Positions 36,337 to 46,247 of a DNA stretch of 64,000 nt are shown piece by piece. Both the position numbers and the translations under genes were made by a program. Position 1 is the first letter of the stretch. Each line of letters opens with the position of its first letter. Under the pieces are notes generated by a model. It made no database searches, was not told where the DNA came from, and saw nothing but the letters and a program-made list of their open reading frames with translations. The DNA is from Bacteroidia bacterium (lineage in GTDB: Bacteria; Bacteroidota; Bacteroidia; J057): positions 57,210 through 121,209 of the forward strand of contig JALEFZ010000056.1 of NCBI GenBank assembly GCA_022760475.1, written 5' to 3'.

Positions 36337-37356
36337 TTACTCTACCTGGATCTTAGTTTTGACTGCTATTTCGGTAGTTTGGATGTAAGCGATATACAAG
36401 CCCTTTTCGACACCATTGAGTTCGATCCCAATTTTATATTTGCCTTGAGGCAGAAGTTTAGCCTGTCTAAATACCACCATCTTCGTATCTGGCTCTTTCA
36501 GTACAAAAACCATCGAAGTAGGCTTTTTACTGTAGAATAGCAATGGTAATTCCTCATCCTGCTTGACCCTTCGATCTAAAAACTTAACTCCACTGGTAAA
36601 ATACTCTACAGTATCCAGGATTCTGGTCTCATCGAGGGTAAGTTTGACACCCAATCTGTAATAGGCCTCTCCAGAGTTAGGATAAGAATCGTAAAAGCTA
36701 TATTTAAGGTCTTCTTCAAGGTCTCCCAAGGCAGGTATTGCCCCTAGATAAGTATAAAGTTGATTGTCAGTGGATTTTTCTACAAAATACCCCTCAGTCA
36801 ATAATGATTCTTTGGCTGTCCAGCTTATTTTAACTGAATCGTTGAATTTTTCTGCCTTAAAGCTGGTGATTTTTATAGGATTTAGGTTAACGGGAGTATT
36901 GCCAATTGCTTTTGCCTCATTCAAAGTCTCATTATTCTCGTTGCCTGGACAGTTCCCCGTTTTAAACTCAAGTTTATATGGTAAAAAAGGTTTTCCCCTA
37001 TTATCCTTGAACTTGCGAGAGAACTCCATTACATACCATGTATTCCCCTCCAGTAATTCTTGTGGAGTAACGATTACCTTTTGTATATCTGTATTGTAGC
37101 CCAGGACTATATCAATAAGTTTTTTTGACTTGCCCTTGGGATATAATTTGATATTTTCCTTTTTGAAGGTACCCTGACGAAATCCACTTCCTTCAACAGA
37201 AAATTCAACTGTAAAGAAAATAGGCGTACTACAGGAAAGGTTTTCAGATTTATTTACTGGAAAGGTCGAGCGCACATATGGATCCTGAGCAAATACCAGG
37301 GTCCCTAACAGAATAAAATGGAGAAAAATCAGATTTTTCATCATGGCTTTATGCAT
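36337..37356 (-). CDS. Secreted protein with an SbsA/Big_5-type Ig-like domain
   Basis: The start is set at the ATG at 37356; ATGs at 37344 and 37341 give a cleaner signal peptide (MKNLIFLHFILLGTLVFAQ) and may be the real ones. After the signal (cleavage near VFAQ) the protein has a bacterial Ig-like (Big_5/SbsA) domain, seen in SENLSCSTPIFFTVEFSVEG, KKENIKLYP and LPYKLEFKTG, about residues 20-140. The middle has a strand-rich part (KFNDSVKISWTAKESLLTEGYFVEKSTD) like a fibronectin domain. The end (KYKIGIELNGVEKGLYIAYIQT) is not a clear T9SS domain. It is divergent from the ABC transporter gene. Confidence 0.72.
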   Translation of the reverse strand: MHKAMMKNLIFLHFILLGTLVFAQDPYVRSTFPVNKSENLSCSTPIFFTVEFSVEGSGFRQGTFKKENIKLYPKGKSKKLIDIVLGYNTDIQKVIVTPQELLEGNTWYVMEFSRKFKDNRGKPFLPYKLEFKTGNCPGNENNETLNEAKAIGNTPVNLNPIKITSFKAEKFNDSVKISWTAKESLLTEGYFVEKSTDNQLYTYLGAIPALGDLEEDLKYSFYDSYPNSGEAYYRLGVKLTLDETRILDTVEYFTSGVKFLDRRVKQDEELPLLFYSKKPTSMVFVLKEPDTKMVVFRQAKLLPQGKYKIGIELNGVEKGLYIAYIQTTEIAVKTKIQVE

Positions 37357-37557
37357 AGGATCCAAAATTAGTAGACCATGAGATAAATCAAAATGTTAAA
37401 ATTTTCTGGTATTTAAAAAAACTCTAAACTTAAATTCCTTCATTTTTACGATGTTGCCTTGTCACTATTTCCCAATTCGTTGTTGTCAAATGATTACTTG
37501 ACGGTAATTGCATTGGATAAAACAGGCAGAATTACCAGAAAATATTACCTACAATTG

Positions 37558-39414
37558 ATGAGTTGGATACAAAAGATTAAATCTTTATCAGCAAGGAAAA
37601 ATTCTTACGGGGGGGACTTGAGCCTTAAAGAAAGTTTTAAGGCGCTTCAATTCCTTCCTCCCTTCCTGCGAATGATTTGGGAGACGGATAAATGGCTTGC
37701 ACTCGGGAATATTATTCTAAGGCTTATACAGGCAGGTATCCCCGTAACTACTTTATATATCGGTAAATTGATTATTGATGAGGTGGTTGCTCTAATCGCT
37801 GATCCATCCTTGCCTAAGGAAGACTTATGGACATGGGTCGGAATAGAATTAGGCATTACCATCGTAGCAGCCCTACTATCCAGGCTTGTGTCTCTGATAG
37901 ATGCCTTATTGGGTGATAAATTCAGCAATAAAACTTCGGTAATGCTCATAGAGCATGCTGCAAAGATGGACTTACCTCAATTTGAGGACGCAGAGTTTTA
38001 CGACAAATTGGAGCGGGCAAGGAGGCAAAGTACAAGCAGAACCGTACTATTGTCTCAACTTCTAAGGCAAGGACAGGACATCATCACCGTTGCCTTTCTT
38101 GCAGGAGGTTTGATCATTTTTAATCCTTGGTTAATTGTCTTACTTGTCATCGCAGTCATCCCTTCCTTCATTAGTGAAACTCATTTCAATCAGAGAAGCT
38201 ACTCCATTGCCAGAAGTTGGACTCCCCAAAGAAGAGAACTTGATTATCTAAGGTACATTGGTGCCAGCGATCGCACTGCGAAGGAGATAAAAATATTTGG
38301 GCTAGAAAATCATATTAAGGATAAGTTTTCAGACCTGGCCCATAACTATTATCTCACAAACAGAAGCCTTGCAATTAAGCGAAGTATCTGGGGCTTTTTT
38401 TTAAATAGTTTTGGAGACATTGGTTATTACATTGCCTATTTCATCATTATTTCCCAGACCATCGATGGAACAATTAGCCTTGGAGACTTGACTTTCTTAT
38501 CAGGATCTTTCGCCAGACTTCGATCTTTACTTCGAGGAATCCTCTCTAGTTTTTCTTCCATTGCCCAATCTGCCTTATACCTTAAAGACCTCTTCGATTT
38601 TTTGGCTATTCAGCCAGGCATTCTATCTCCTGAAAATCCTCTTCCCCTGCCCAAGGAAGGAAAATTCGGTTTTGAATTCAAAAATGTTGGATTTAAGTAT
38701 CCCAATTCAGAAAAATATGCAATTAAAGGCCTCAGCTTTCAATTAGAAGCCGGAGAAAAATTGGCACTTGTGGGAGAAAACGGTGCTGGAAAAACAACCT
38801 TGGTAAAGCTCCTGGCCAGGCTTTATGATCCAACAGAGGGAACGATTTTCCTTAATGGACATGATCTTCGACTTTATGATTTAAAGGAGTTGAGGAAAAT
38901 GGTAGGTGTGATTTTTCAGGATTTTGTCAAGTTTGACATGACAGCCCAGGAAAACATCTCCATTGGAAATATTGATGAGTCGGCAAACCGACCACTTATC
39001 GAAACTTCTGCAGAAAAGAGCATGGCGATAGAGGTCATTGAGGATCTTCCCAAAAGGTTTGACCAAATGCTTGGAAGGCGTTTTGATGAAGGGATGAACC
39101 TTTCAGGTGGACAATGGCAAAAAATTGCGCTGGCAAGGGCTTATATGCGAAATGCAAGTCTTATGATTCTGGACGAACCCACTGCTGCGCTTGATGCCAG
39201 GGCTGAATACAGCGTTTTTCAAAGATTCAGCGAGCTAACCAAAGGCAGAACAGCAGTCCTTATTTCACACCGCTTTTCTACTGTACGGATGGCAGACAGG
39301 ATTCTGGTACTTGAAAAGGGCCAGATGAAAGAATTAGGGAGCCATGAAGAACTTCTCGAAAAGAATGGTACCTATTCAGAGCTGTTTAACCTTCAAGCTG
39401 AGGGATATAAGTAA
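37558..39414 (+). CDS. ABC exporter, fused permease and ATPase
   Basis: I start at ATG 37558 (618 residues); a TTG at 37459 would add 33 residues without obvious value. The N-terminal half is a six-helix export-type membrane domain (LGNIILRLIQAGIPVTTLYIG; LIIFNPWLIVLLVIAVIPSF; DIGYYIAYFIIISQTI). The C-terminal nucleotide-binding domain has Walker A GENGAGKTT, the Q-loop region VGVIFQDFVKF, signature LSGGQWQ and Walker B LMILDEPTAALD. This fits ABCB-type homodimeric exporters of lipids, peptides or drugs. The cargo is unknown. Confidence 0.93.
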   Translation: MSWIQKIKSLSARKNSYGGDLSLKESFKALQFLPPFLRMIWETDKWLALGNIILRLIQAGIPVTTLYIGKLIIDEVVALIADPSLPKEDLWTWVGIELGITIVAALLSRLVSLIDALLGDKFSNKTSVMLIEHAAKMDLPQFEDAEFYDKLERARRQSTSRTVLLSQLLRQGQDIITVAFLAGGLIIFNPWLIVLLVIAVIPSFISETHFNQRSYSIARSWTPQRRELDYLRYIGASDRTAKEIKIFGLENHIKDKFSDLAHNYYLTNRSLAIKRSIWGFFLNSFGDIGYYIAYFIIISQTIDGTISLGDLTFLSGSFARLRSLLRGILSSFSSIAQSALYLKDLFDFLAIQPGILSPENPLPLPKEGKFGFEFKNVGFKYPNSEKYAIKGLSFQLEAGEKLALVGENGAGKTTLVKLLARLYDPTEGTIFLNGHDLRLYDLKELRKMVGVIFQDFVKFDMTAQENISIGNIDESANRPLIETSAEKSMAIEVIEDLPKRFDQMLGRRFDEGMNLSGGQWQKIALARAYMRNASLMILDEPTAALDARAEYSVFQRFSELTKGRTAVLISHRFSTVRMADRILVLEKGQMKELGSHEELLEKNGTYSELFNLQAEGYK

Positions 39415-39458
39415 GGCCTAGGAATTGATATTTAGCCTACATATTGATATTAATAGGA

Positions 39459-39483
39459 AAGGGCTGGAGTATATCCAGCCCTT
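39459..39483. terminator. Hairpin between convergent ABC exporter and recA genes
   Basis: A perfect ten-base stem AAGGGCTGGA / TCCAGCCCTT with a five-base loop GTATA sits between the two stops. The flanks are not strongly T-rich, but position and symmetry suggest a shared bidirectional terminator. Confidence 0.6.
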
Positions 39484-39509
39484 CACACTTATATGAAAAG
39501 GAGAATGAT

Positions 39510-40571
39510 CTATTTGCTTGACTTTTCCTTTTTCCCTTCTTTTTCAGCTTTAGCTGGCTGAGCATCTGCAACGGGAATTCCCTTCTTCAAAAGGACTTTT
39601 CTCTCGATCTCCTCCATCAACTCAGGATTATCCTTGAGGACTTTCTTAACTGTATCCCTTCCTTGCCCCAGTTTGCTACCGTCGTAGCTAAACCATGAGC
39701 CAGCCTTATGGACGATGTCCAGATCAACTGCTTGATCCAGAATTTCACCTTCTCTAGAAATGCCAGCCCCGAACATGATGTCGAACTCTGCAATTCGGAA
39801 TGGTGGAGAAACCTTATTTTTAACCACCTTTACTTTTACCCTGTTACCGATACTTTCGGTTCCCTCCTTGATTTGGGCCAAACGGCGAATATCCAGACGT
39901 ACAGAGGAGTAAAACTTGAGTGCATTACCACCGGTTGTAGTTTCAGGATTTCCGAACATAACCCCGATCTTTTCTCTCAACTGGTTGATAAAGATCAATA
40001 CACAATTTGTCTTCGAAATGGCAGCAGTTAGCTTCCTCAAGGCTTGAGACATAAGCCTAGCCTGAAGTCCCATCTTGGACTCTCCCATTTCCCCTTCGAT
40101 TTCTGCTTTGGGAGTCAATGCAGCCACAGAGTCAATGACAACAATGTCCATCGCACCTGATCTGATCAGGTATTCTGCAATTTCAAGTGCCTGCTCTCCA
40201 TAATCTGGCTGGGAAACGTAGAGGTTTTCGGTATCAATACCCAGTTTCTCGGCATAGGAACGGTCAAATGCATGCTCCGCATCAATGAAGGCAGCAAGCC
40301 CTCCGGCTTTTTGAGCCTGTGCAATCATATGCATAGAAAGGGTGGTCTTACCTGAAGATTCAGGACCGTAGATCTCAACAATTCTCCCCCTGGGGATACC
40401 TCCGATCCCAAGTGCAATATCCAGGGTAAGGGAGCCTGTAGACAAGGCTGGAACATCCATTACAGCGTTGTCGCTGAGTTTCATAACGATGCCCTTTCCA
40501 TATGTTTTCTCCAGCTTATCCATGGTCATCTGGAGAGACTTGATTTTATCTTGGTTGTTGTTCTTTGACAT
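39510..40571 (-). CDS. recA: RecA recombinase
   Basis: The 353-residue protein from the ATG at 40571 (MSKNNNQDK) is a full RecA. It has Walker [10 protein letters not shown], the [19 protein letters not shown] region (here [16 protein letters not shown]), Walker [10 protein letters not shown], the L1-L2 DNA-binding loops ([18 protein letters not shown] and [16 protein letters not shown]) and a C-terminal basic tail. The frame is open to a TTG at 40697, which I reject as start. RecA promotes strand exchange and SOS-type coprotease activity. It lies 115 bases downstream of the cyclophilin gene on the same strand, so a shared transcript is possible. Confidence 0.98.
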   Translation of the reverse strand: MSKNNNQDKIKSLQMTMDKLEKTYGKGIVMKLSDNAVMDVPALSTGSLTLDIALGIGGIPRGRIVEIYGPESSGKTTLSMHMIAQAQKAGGLAAFIDAEHAFDRSYAEKLGIDTENLYVSQPDYGEQALEIAEYLIRSGAMDIVVIDSVAALTPKAEIEGEMGESKMGLQARLMSQALRKLTAAISKTNCVLIFINQLREKIGVMFGNPETTTGGNALKFYSSVRLDIRRLAQIKEGTESIGNRVKVKVVKNKVSPPFRIAEFDIMFGAGISREGEILDQAVDLDIVHKAGSWFSYDGSKLGQGRDTVKKVLKDNPELMEEIERKVLLKKGIPVADAQPAKAEKEGKKEKSSK

Positions 40572-40686
40572 GAGATTTAATCGTTTTGCTGATGCTAATG
40601 CTAATGAAAATGAAATGTATATAAACTGTCCTAAAAGTGCTTGTCTAATGTATCCACAGAAGGTCGATAATTCCTTTCTCCAACTT

Positions 40687-41472
40687 TTATTGCTCAATGA
40701 TTTCTATCGATGTTATCCTGACAGCAGTATTGGGAATTTCGTACCTGTTTGTTGGAAGAACTTGAATTCTTTCGATGATTTCCATGCCTTTTAACACCTC
40801 ACCAAAAATGGTGTATTCGTTATCAAGCCAAGGTGCGCCACCAAGATTCTTGTAAGTCCTAACTTGCTTGGGATTGTAGGAAAATCCTTTAAAATCTATG
40901 GAATCAAGAAACTCAACGAAACTCCCTTTGAATTCACTGCTATCCACCAATTCTAGGTACTTGAAGTATTCTTCTTCTTGTAGAAATCCTGAACGATCTG
41001 TTTCTAGTGAATCAATTCCCAGGTCGGAAATCTTTCTGCCCGTTACGATGTAAAACTGGCTAGAAGATGACCTTCTTTCTGGATTGACAGAAGTATCTTT
41101 TCTTGCAGCACCTAGTTTACCATAGGTATGTGCAAGCTTAGGGATTATCTCTGCAGGTAGGGTATAGCCTGCATCTATGGGTTTATTTCTATCCTTCGGT
41201 GGAAACTCTGTTTTAGTCCTCGGATCTCCTGCCTGAACCATAAAATTATTCACAATTCTATGGAAGACCTGCCCATCATAAAATCCTTCCTTACAAAGTT
41301 TCAAAAAATTTGCTTTGTGAATGGGAGTCTCATCATATAACCGGATAAAGACATCTCCATACTCAGTGTGCATAATCAGCTCTGTATCATCAGGCATTTT
41401 TTCTTCCTGTTTACAAGAATATGCCATGATTACACACAAGAAAAAGCAAATTATATTATGATTACGAAACAT
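40687..41472 (-). CDS. Lipoprotein cyclophilin-type peptidyl-prolyl isomerase
   Basis: The ATG at 41472 gives a lipoprotein signal peptide ending MAYSC (Cys near 20); a TTG at 41493 is in frame but not needed. The mature part is a cyclophilin fold: [43 protein letters not shown] and the [11 protein letters not shown] strand, with a family-typical late segment ([18 protein letters not shown]). It carries an insertion of about 60 residues (starting after [10 protein letters not shown]) between SQFYI and the EYTIFGEV segment. Periplasmic or outer-membrane cyclophilins help fold secreted proteins. Confidence 0.9.
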   Translation of the reverse strand: MFRNHNIICFFLCVIMAYSCKQEEKMPDDTELIMHTEYGDVFIRLYDETPIHKANFLKLCKEGFYDGQVFHRIVNNFMVQAGDPRTKTEFPPKDRNKPIDAGYTLPAEIIPKLAHTYGKLGAARKDTSVNPERRSSSSQFYIVTGRKISDLGIDSLETDRSGFLQEEEYFKYLELVDSSEFKGSFVEFLDSIDFKGFSYNPKQVRTYKNLGGAPWLDNEYTIFGEVLKGMEIIERIQVLPTNRYEIPNTAVRITSIEIIEQ

Positions 41473-41590
41473 ATCTGCTAAATGTTGTAGCAAGTAACAA
41501 AATTTTTATTAATTTTTTTAGCATCGAGATGTTTTTTTTAACATTTGACTAAATCTTTTAACTACCCATTCATATTTATCAGACTGACAA

Positions 41591-41968
41591 TCAATCGAAT
41601 AAATCTTCATCCCTTTCTACCATCAAGATGGAATTCTGAGGAACAATAAAATATTTATCGCCTTCAAATATCACCTCATAGGCATCTTTTTGGAGAAAAA
41701 TTGCCAGGTCTCCTTCTTTTATTTGCAAAGGAATATATTTGATTTCATCCTGGGGCTCTTTCCATGGTTCTTGTCCCTCCGGGGGCAAGGGAATTGGATA
41801 GCCTGGCCCAACTTTCATTACATAGCCGCTTTGAATTCTTTCCTTTTCCAAGACTCCGGGAGGAAGAAAAAGGCCACTTGCAGTTTTTTCAGATTGATTT
41901 CTCGGCCTTACCAATACCCTGTCGCCAATGATGATTAACTTGGCCAGATTTAATTCTTTATTTTCCAT
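41591..41968 (-). CDS. GroES/Cpn10-like protein
   Basis: The 125-residue protein has the co-chaperonin pattern: IGDRVLVRPRNQSEKTASGLFLP (start strand and mobile loop), GYVMKVGPG, then EGDLAIFLQKDAYEVIFEGDKYFIVPQNSILMV, the conserved second half. Between GPG and EGD there is an insertion of about 28 residues rich in Pro and Glu (PIPLPPEGQEPWKEP and following) not present in GroES. There is no groEL beside it, so it may cap a distant GroEL or have a different role. It is tightly preceded by a long upstream region and is not in an operon. Confidence 0.82.
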   Translation of the reverse strand: MENKELNLAKLIIIGDRVLVRPRNQSEKTASGLFLPPGVLEKERIQSGYVMKVGPGYPIPLPPEGQEPWKEPQDEIKYIPLQIKEGDLAIFLQKDAYEVIFEGDKYFIVPQNSILMVERDEDLFD

Positions 41969-43001
41969 CTGTTTGATTTAATCCATAACAATACATCAAT
42001 TGAGAAAGATCAAAAGGCAAAAAACCAAAATTTTCAATTCATTGACAATATTTCTATTCCTTTAACGTCTTATACAATCAGGGTCTTTGAAAGCTTATGC
42101 AAATGAATATTCTATTAATAGCATCTAGGCTTTTTATAGCTAAAAATGTACCTTGCAACTCATTAAAGGCCTAATTGTCTTTTTTACATATTAGGAATGA
42201 GTGTGTAATATTTTTGATGAAAAAAAATTATTGAAATTCCACAAAATTAGGTTTTAGTTAAAGAATATTCGTACTTTGGCTATAGGTGAAGGATAATACT
42301 AGCAAAAAGTCTTCTTTTTTACATTGTGGATAATTAAAATTTGGTTTTTTGCTTAAGAATTATTCATATTTGCGTTAAATAAGAAATTATCCTCTACAGG
42401 AAATTAAGATATACTTTACATAAGTAAAGAATTGTGTTTTCATGGTTGTGCTGTAGGGACGGCTCTGCGACAGAGCTTGTCCCTATTTTTTTATGCCTAT
42501 TTTTCTAGCCAACTATCATGATTCGACAAAAGATCAAATATCCTAACAATACCCTTCCCCAGAAAAGTTACTTCCCAACCCTTTCGCCACACATATCTTA
42601 AAATCTTCGTTTTTTTTCTATGTAAAATATTGTTCTCTCAAGGAGAACTTTCAGCCAACTCATTAATTATCACCACTTTAGTATCTTTGGCAGTTCGAAA
42701 GTTTCGACATTTCTCAATTATTCCTTACATTTTTTTTGTAACACTCTCATTTACATTTCATTCCATATGATCTGACTCTTGACGAAAAGTCCAGGTTTTT
42801 GTACGAAAATGATCAAAACCTTACAAGCTCGGCGCGATTTTTGCTTGAATGTCCTTAGGTGTGTACAGAACAGCAATTATAAGTTTTAGGTCATTTTAGC
42901 GTTCGATATTTAGTGTAGAAATAATTGGTGTACTATTTGTACTAAAGTAGGATTAACTATTCTGTACACAACTTCATATAGGGAGATAAACCTTTAAGGC
43001 T
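41969..43001. other. 1033-base non-coding region with terminator-like and inverted repeats
   Basis: No protein gene of note. Seen here: hairpin CTTTAC-ATAA-GTAAAG at 42414-42429, the repeated 17-mer ATGGTTGTGCTGTAGGG at 42442-42458 leading into a terminator-type hairpin with a seven-T run (42454-42492), and an 11-base inverted repeat (TGTGTACAGAA at 42860-42870, TTCTGTACACA at 42960-42970). Together they suggest a small transcript and regulatory elements ahead of the large gene at 43002. Confidence 0.55.
42454..42492 (+). terminator. Rho-independent terminator-like hairpin, possibly a REP-type element
   Basis: TAGGGAC and GTCCCTA form the outer seven-base stem, GCTCTG and CAGAGC the inner six-base stem with a three-base CGA loop and one- and two-base internal bulges; the hairpin is followed by seven Ts. 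The 17-base sequence just before it recurs at 35780-35796, so the palindrome may belong to a dispersed repeat family. No protein gene ends just upstream, so it could close a small RNA starting near 42385 behind a TATTTGC-like box (42377-42383). Confidence 0.6.
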
Positions 43002-46000
43002 GTGGGAAAAATAAATCGTTGGTTGAAGTTAATAGCCATTGTATTGGCTATATGCAGTGGGGGTGTTGCATTCGGGCAATCACCTCTATCCTATCCATCC
43101 ATGCATCACTATAGATATGCTACCGATGCAGTATATCGCCAGTTAACAGATGCACTGGAGGAAACTATCTATCGCAATACCCTCAATGGAACTATTGCTA
43201 CTCCAAGAAGTGTAAAGACAATTCCTGTTGTTGTGCATGTCATGCACCTTGAAGAAGATTCTATCCCTGAGTACGGCACTTCAAATCCCACGAACCTCCA
43301 GATTCGCCGAGCTATTAAGTGGATAAATGATGCATTTAGAGATACCAACAATTTCAGCATGGGTCCCATACACTCCAATGCTGTAGAATACGCAAAAAAT
43401 AACGATGGAACTCCTGTTTCACTCGATGTAGACACCTATATTCAATTCGCCTTAGCGAAGTCCAATCCTGACTCATTTCCAACCACTGGTATCATCAGAT
43501 ATGCCAGCCCTTATGCCGATTATGAAGTTGATGGGAAATGTATAGATGAAAATGGTTTCCTACAGGATGAAGAATACTGCTTAAAAGCTGACTCCTGGGA
43601 CAGTAAGAAATACTTCAACATCTGGCTTGTCAATTCTATTTGCCAACTGGATGGTGAAAACTGTTCGCTCGAAGGGTTCAGTTATGGAGGAAGTATGTCA
43701 GGGATGCCGCTAGACGGAATGGTCCTGGAAACCCAGTTTTTTGATACAACCGGAAGAAAGGTTACAAAAGCCGTCCACAATATTGGTCATTACCTGGGTC
43801 TCTTTGATACCTACCTGAATGGATGTGATCTGGGATCAGATACCGTGAATTCATGTCTACAGTTAGGAGATAAAATTTGTGATACTCCTCCGGATAATTT
43901 CTCTGATGCAGGTAGTTGTTCTCCAGTGTCAAGGGTTAATTCATGCTCGAATGACGCCTTGCTGGATGGATCAAAGTACGATACAGACGTAGAAGATCTC
44001 TTTGAAAACTTTATGGATGGAGGCAAGCCTCTATGTAAAAATAGTTTTACAGTAGGGCAGCAAGCCAGGATGATTCAAACCATCACTTCTTCAAGAAGAG
44101 GGCTAGAGAATTCTTCAGGGCTTCAAAACTTCATCACAGATCTTGGAATAGAAAAAGTTAACCATCCAGGTCCCATCCTTTGTGGAACGCGGGTAAGTCC
44201 AGTTGTAATCCTGAAAAACTACGGCACCCGCTATATACAAAGCTGTAGGATAAAATTTATTCTGAATGAGCAGATCCTAGCGGATGAATTATGGCTTGGA
44301 AGTCTTGCTCCCGGTCAGGAAGTCTCCATTCCATTTCCACCAACAGGAAACCTGGGTTTGGCTGTTTATAACTATGAATTCAGAATTCTTGAGATAAATG
44401 GAAAAATAGGCGATCAAAACAACGTAAATAACCGTAGCCGCGGTGCCTTTGTAACCGTTAATCCTCAGGTTTCTATCAATAGCTTTCCCTACTGTGTGGA
44501 TTTTGACAGCGGAATCCCTCCAATTTGGGCAAATGCAAACCTTGATGGCCTAGTAAACTTCGAGCTTTTCAATAACCTGACAACTTGCACTGAAGAACAC
44601 GGTTTGGGTTACTTGATGTACAACTCAAGTGGCTTGTGGAACAATGGACAAGGGATTGGTGCCTCCCCAGTAGGAACCAGAGATTTTTTTGTAAGCCCTT
44701 TATTAGACTTCACCTCAGAGAACAGAGCTGTACTCACTTTCGACTTTGCACATAAACTTCTTGATCCCAATAAAGCTCTAACGTTAAAAGTATGGGCGGT
44801 CAGGGATTGTGATGCTCAGCCTGTAAAAGTATTTGAGTTGAGTGGCCAAGAGTTGGAAACGTCTTCTACCGAGCCCAATCCAAATTTGATTGGTTGGGCA
44901 CCTGAAAATTGTGATGAATGGAGACAGTTTAAGATAAACCTGGACACATTTGCTACAACTCCTTTCAGGATATTTTTTGAAGCAGAACTGAATGGCTCTT
45001 ACACCCAGAACTTCTACCTGGATAACATATGTTTTCAAGCAAAAGAAATCTGTGATATTCCTGATCAGGTAATAGATAAGGCTGGAGTTTATGTTCCGAC
45101 TTCATTTTGTACTGATTCACTTGGGTGGACACATTACTTCAAAAGTGAGGTAAGTTCGACAGGCGAACGCAAGCAGTACCTGCTATTCTCTACAAAGCCT
45201 GCTTCGGCTGATGGGCAGGTCTTTATTCCACCACATGAGACTCAACTCATCATTTCTCCGCAGAGAGCATCCGGAGGTCACCAAATGACTGGAAAGGCTC
45301 CATACGCTGAGAATATAAAGGGCTGGAACGTAATGAGCCGTTACCTCAAGATAAGTGATTCAGGGCAGCCTGAAGATAGTTTTGTGGTAAGGTTCTACTA
45401 TGATGAGACGGACTTTGAGGATATGCAAGAAGCTATCAGTCCAAGTATAATGGAAGGCCATGATAAATTAACCTTCTTCACTATATCTTCAGATATTGAA
45501 GTAGACCCTTCAACAGGTCATAGGGAGGTAACTGAATCAGACTTTGTAGAGTATAGACATACTTCACTCCCTTCAGAAAGAAGTTGGGAGGGTCAAAAAC
45601 ATCCAGATGGATACTATTATGCAGAATTTGTGGTTGAGCATGCCTACGCCATCGGTGGTGGCTCGGGAGGCTTCGGAGAAGGATATGGAGCGAGGTATCC
45701 AGTAGGCCCTAAGTCTTTCGATGCTTTCCAGACTGGCGGATTGATCTCAATTAATTGGGTTACCAAGCGTGAATATTTGACTTCCTCTTTTGAGGTTTAT
45801 TACTCAAGAGATAGTATAAACTTCCAATTGCTTTCGCAGGAACCCATTCCTGCCAAATCTTTTGGAACCAACAATCCCTACGGCACCAACCAAGACAATC
45901 TGGAGTATGGCCCATATTACTATTATGTAAAGGTCTTACATGCTGATGGTCTTGAACTTATCACTGACACACTGAAGGTATACTATGATCCCAGACAGTG

Positions 46001-46247
46001 GATCAATGTATATCCGAATCCGAACGATGGTATTATTTACGTAAAAGTCAATACTGAAATTGGTACAGATGTATCATTTGCGATTTTCGATGGAGCAGGG
46101 TATAGAAAGCTACTTTCCTATGACTGGCAACAACAAAGCGATGATGCAGTAAGGTTAGATGTTTCTACGCTACCAGAAGGTATTTTCTTCTACGTAATCC
46201 GCTTTGGAGGCAGGGAATACAGAGATAAGATTATCAGAATCAAATAG
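43002..46247 (+). CDS. Pappalysin (M43)-like secreted protein with decayed active site and T9SS domain
   Basis: The start is a GTG at 43002, the only start codon after an upstream in-frame TAA. The 1081-residue protein has a signal peptide (1-26), a pappalysin-like domain (about 65-370) with the expected strands (VVVHVMHLEEDS), LGDKICDTPP and NFMDGG..C..SFTVGQQARM (the Met-turn region). The zinc motif should read HExxHxxGxxH; here it is H259-N-I-G-H263-YLG-L-F-D269, lacking both the catalytic Glu and the third His. A carbohydrate-binding/adhesion-type beta region occupies the middle. The last 80 residues (VYPNPNDGIIYVKV onward) are a T9SS sorting domain. It is probably a surface-exposed or secreted pseudo-protease. 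Confidence 0.85.
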   Translation: MGKINRWLKLIAIVLAICSGGVAFGQSPLSYPSMHHYRYATDAVYRQLTDALEETIYRNTLNGTIATPRSVKTIPVVVHVMHLEEDSIPEYGTSNPTNLQIRRAIKWINDAFRDTNNFSMGPIHSNAVEYAKNNDGTPVSLDVDTYIQFALAKSNPDSFPTTGIIRYASPYADYEVDGKCIDENGFLQDEEYCLKADSWDSKKYFNIWLVNSICQLDGENCSLEGFSYGGSMSGMPLDGMVLETQFFDTTGRKVTKAVHNIGHYLGLFDTYLNGCDLGSDTVNSCLQLGDKICDTPPDNFSDAGSCSPVSRVNSCSNDALLDGSKYDTDVEDLFENFMDGGKPLCKNSFTVGQQARMIQTITSSRRGLENSSGLQNFITDLGIEKVNHPGPILCGTRVSPVVILKNYGTRYIQSCRIKFILNEQILADELWLGSLAPGQEVSIPFPPTGNLGLAVYNYEFRILEINGKIGDQNNVNNRSRGAFVTVNPQVSINSFPYCVDFDSGIPPIWANANLDGLVNFELFNNLTTCTEEHGLGYLMYNSSGLWNNGQGIGASPVGTRDFFVSPLLDFTSENRAVLTFDFAHKLLDPNKALTLKVWAVRDCDAQPVKVFELSGQELETSSTEPNPNLIGWAPENCDEWRQFKINLDTFATTPFRIFFEAELNGSYTQNFYLDNICFQAKEICDIPDQVIDKAGVYVPTSFCTDSLGWTHYFKSEVSSTGERKQYLLFSTKPASADGQVFIPPHETQLIISPQRASGGHQMTGKAPYAENIKGWNVMSRYLKISDSGQPEDSFVVRFYYDETDFEDMQEAISPSIMEGHDKLTFFTISSDIEVDPSTGHREVTESDFVEYRHTSLPSERSWEGQKHPDGYYYAEFVVEHAYAIGGGSGGFGEGYGARYPVGPKSFDAFQTGGLISINWVTKREYLTSSFEVYYSRDSINFQLLSQEPIPAKSFGTNNPYGTNQDNLEYGPYYYYVKVLHADGLELITDTLKVYYDPRQWINVYPNPNDGIIYVKVNTEIGTDVSFAIFDGAGYRKLLSYDWQQQSDDAVRLDVSTLPEGIFFYVIRFGGREYRDKIIRIK

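Noticed and set aside
40572..40697. Extended N-terminus of RecA from TTG 40697
   Set aside because: The extra 42 residues do not match RecA and would overlap the cyclophilin gene; the ATG at 40571 gives the normal protein.
42454..42492. CRISPR-type repeat
   Set aside because: Only two distant copies of the flanking 17-mer exist and there are no spaced repeats.
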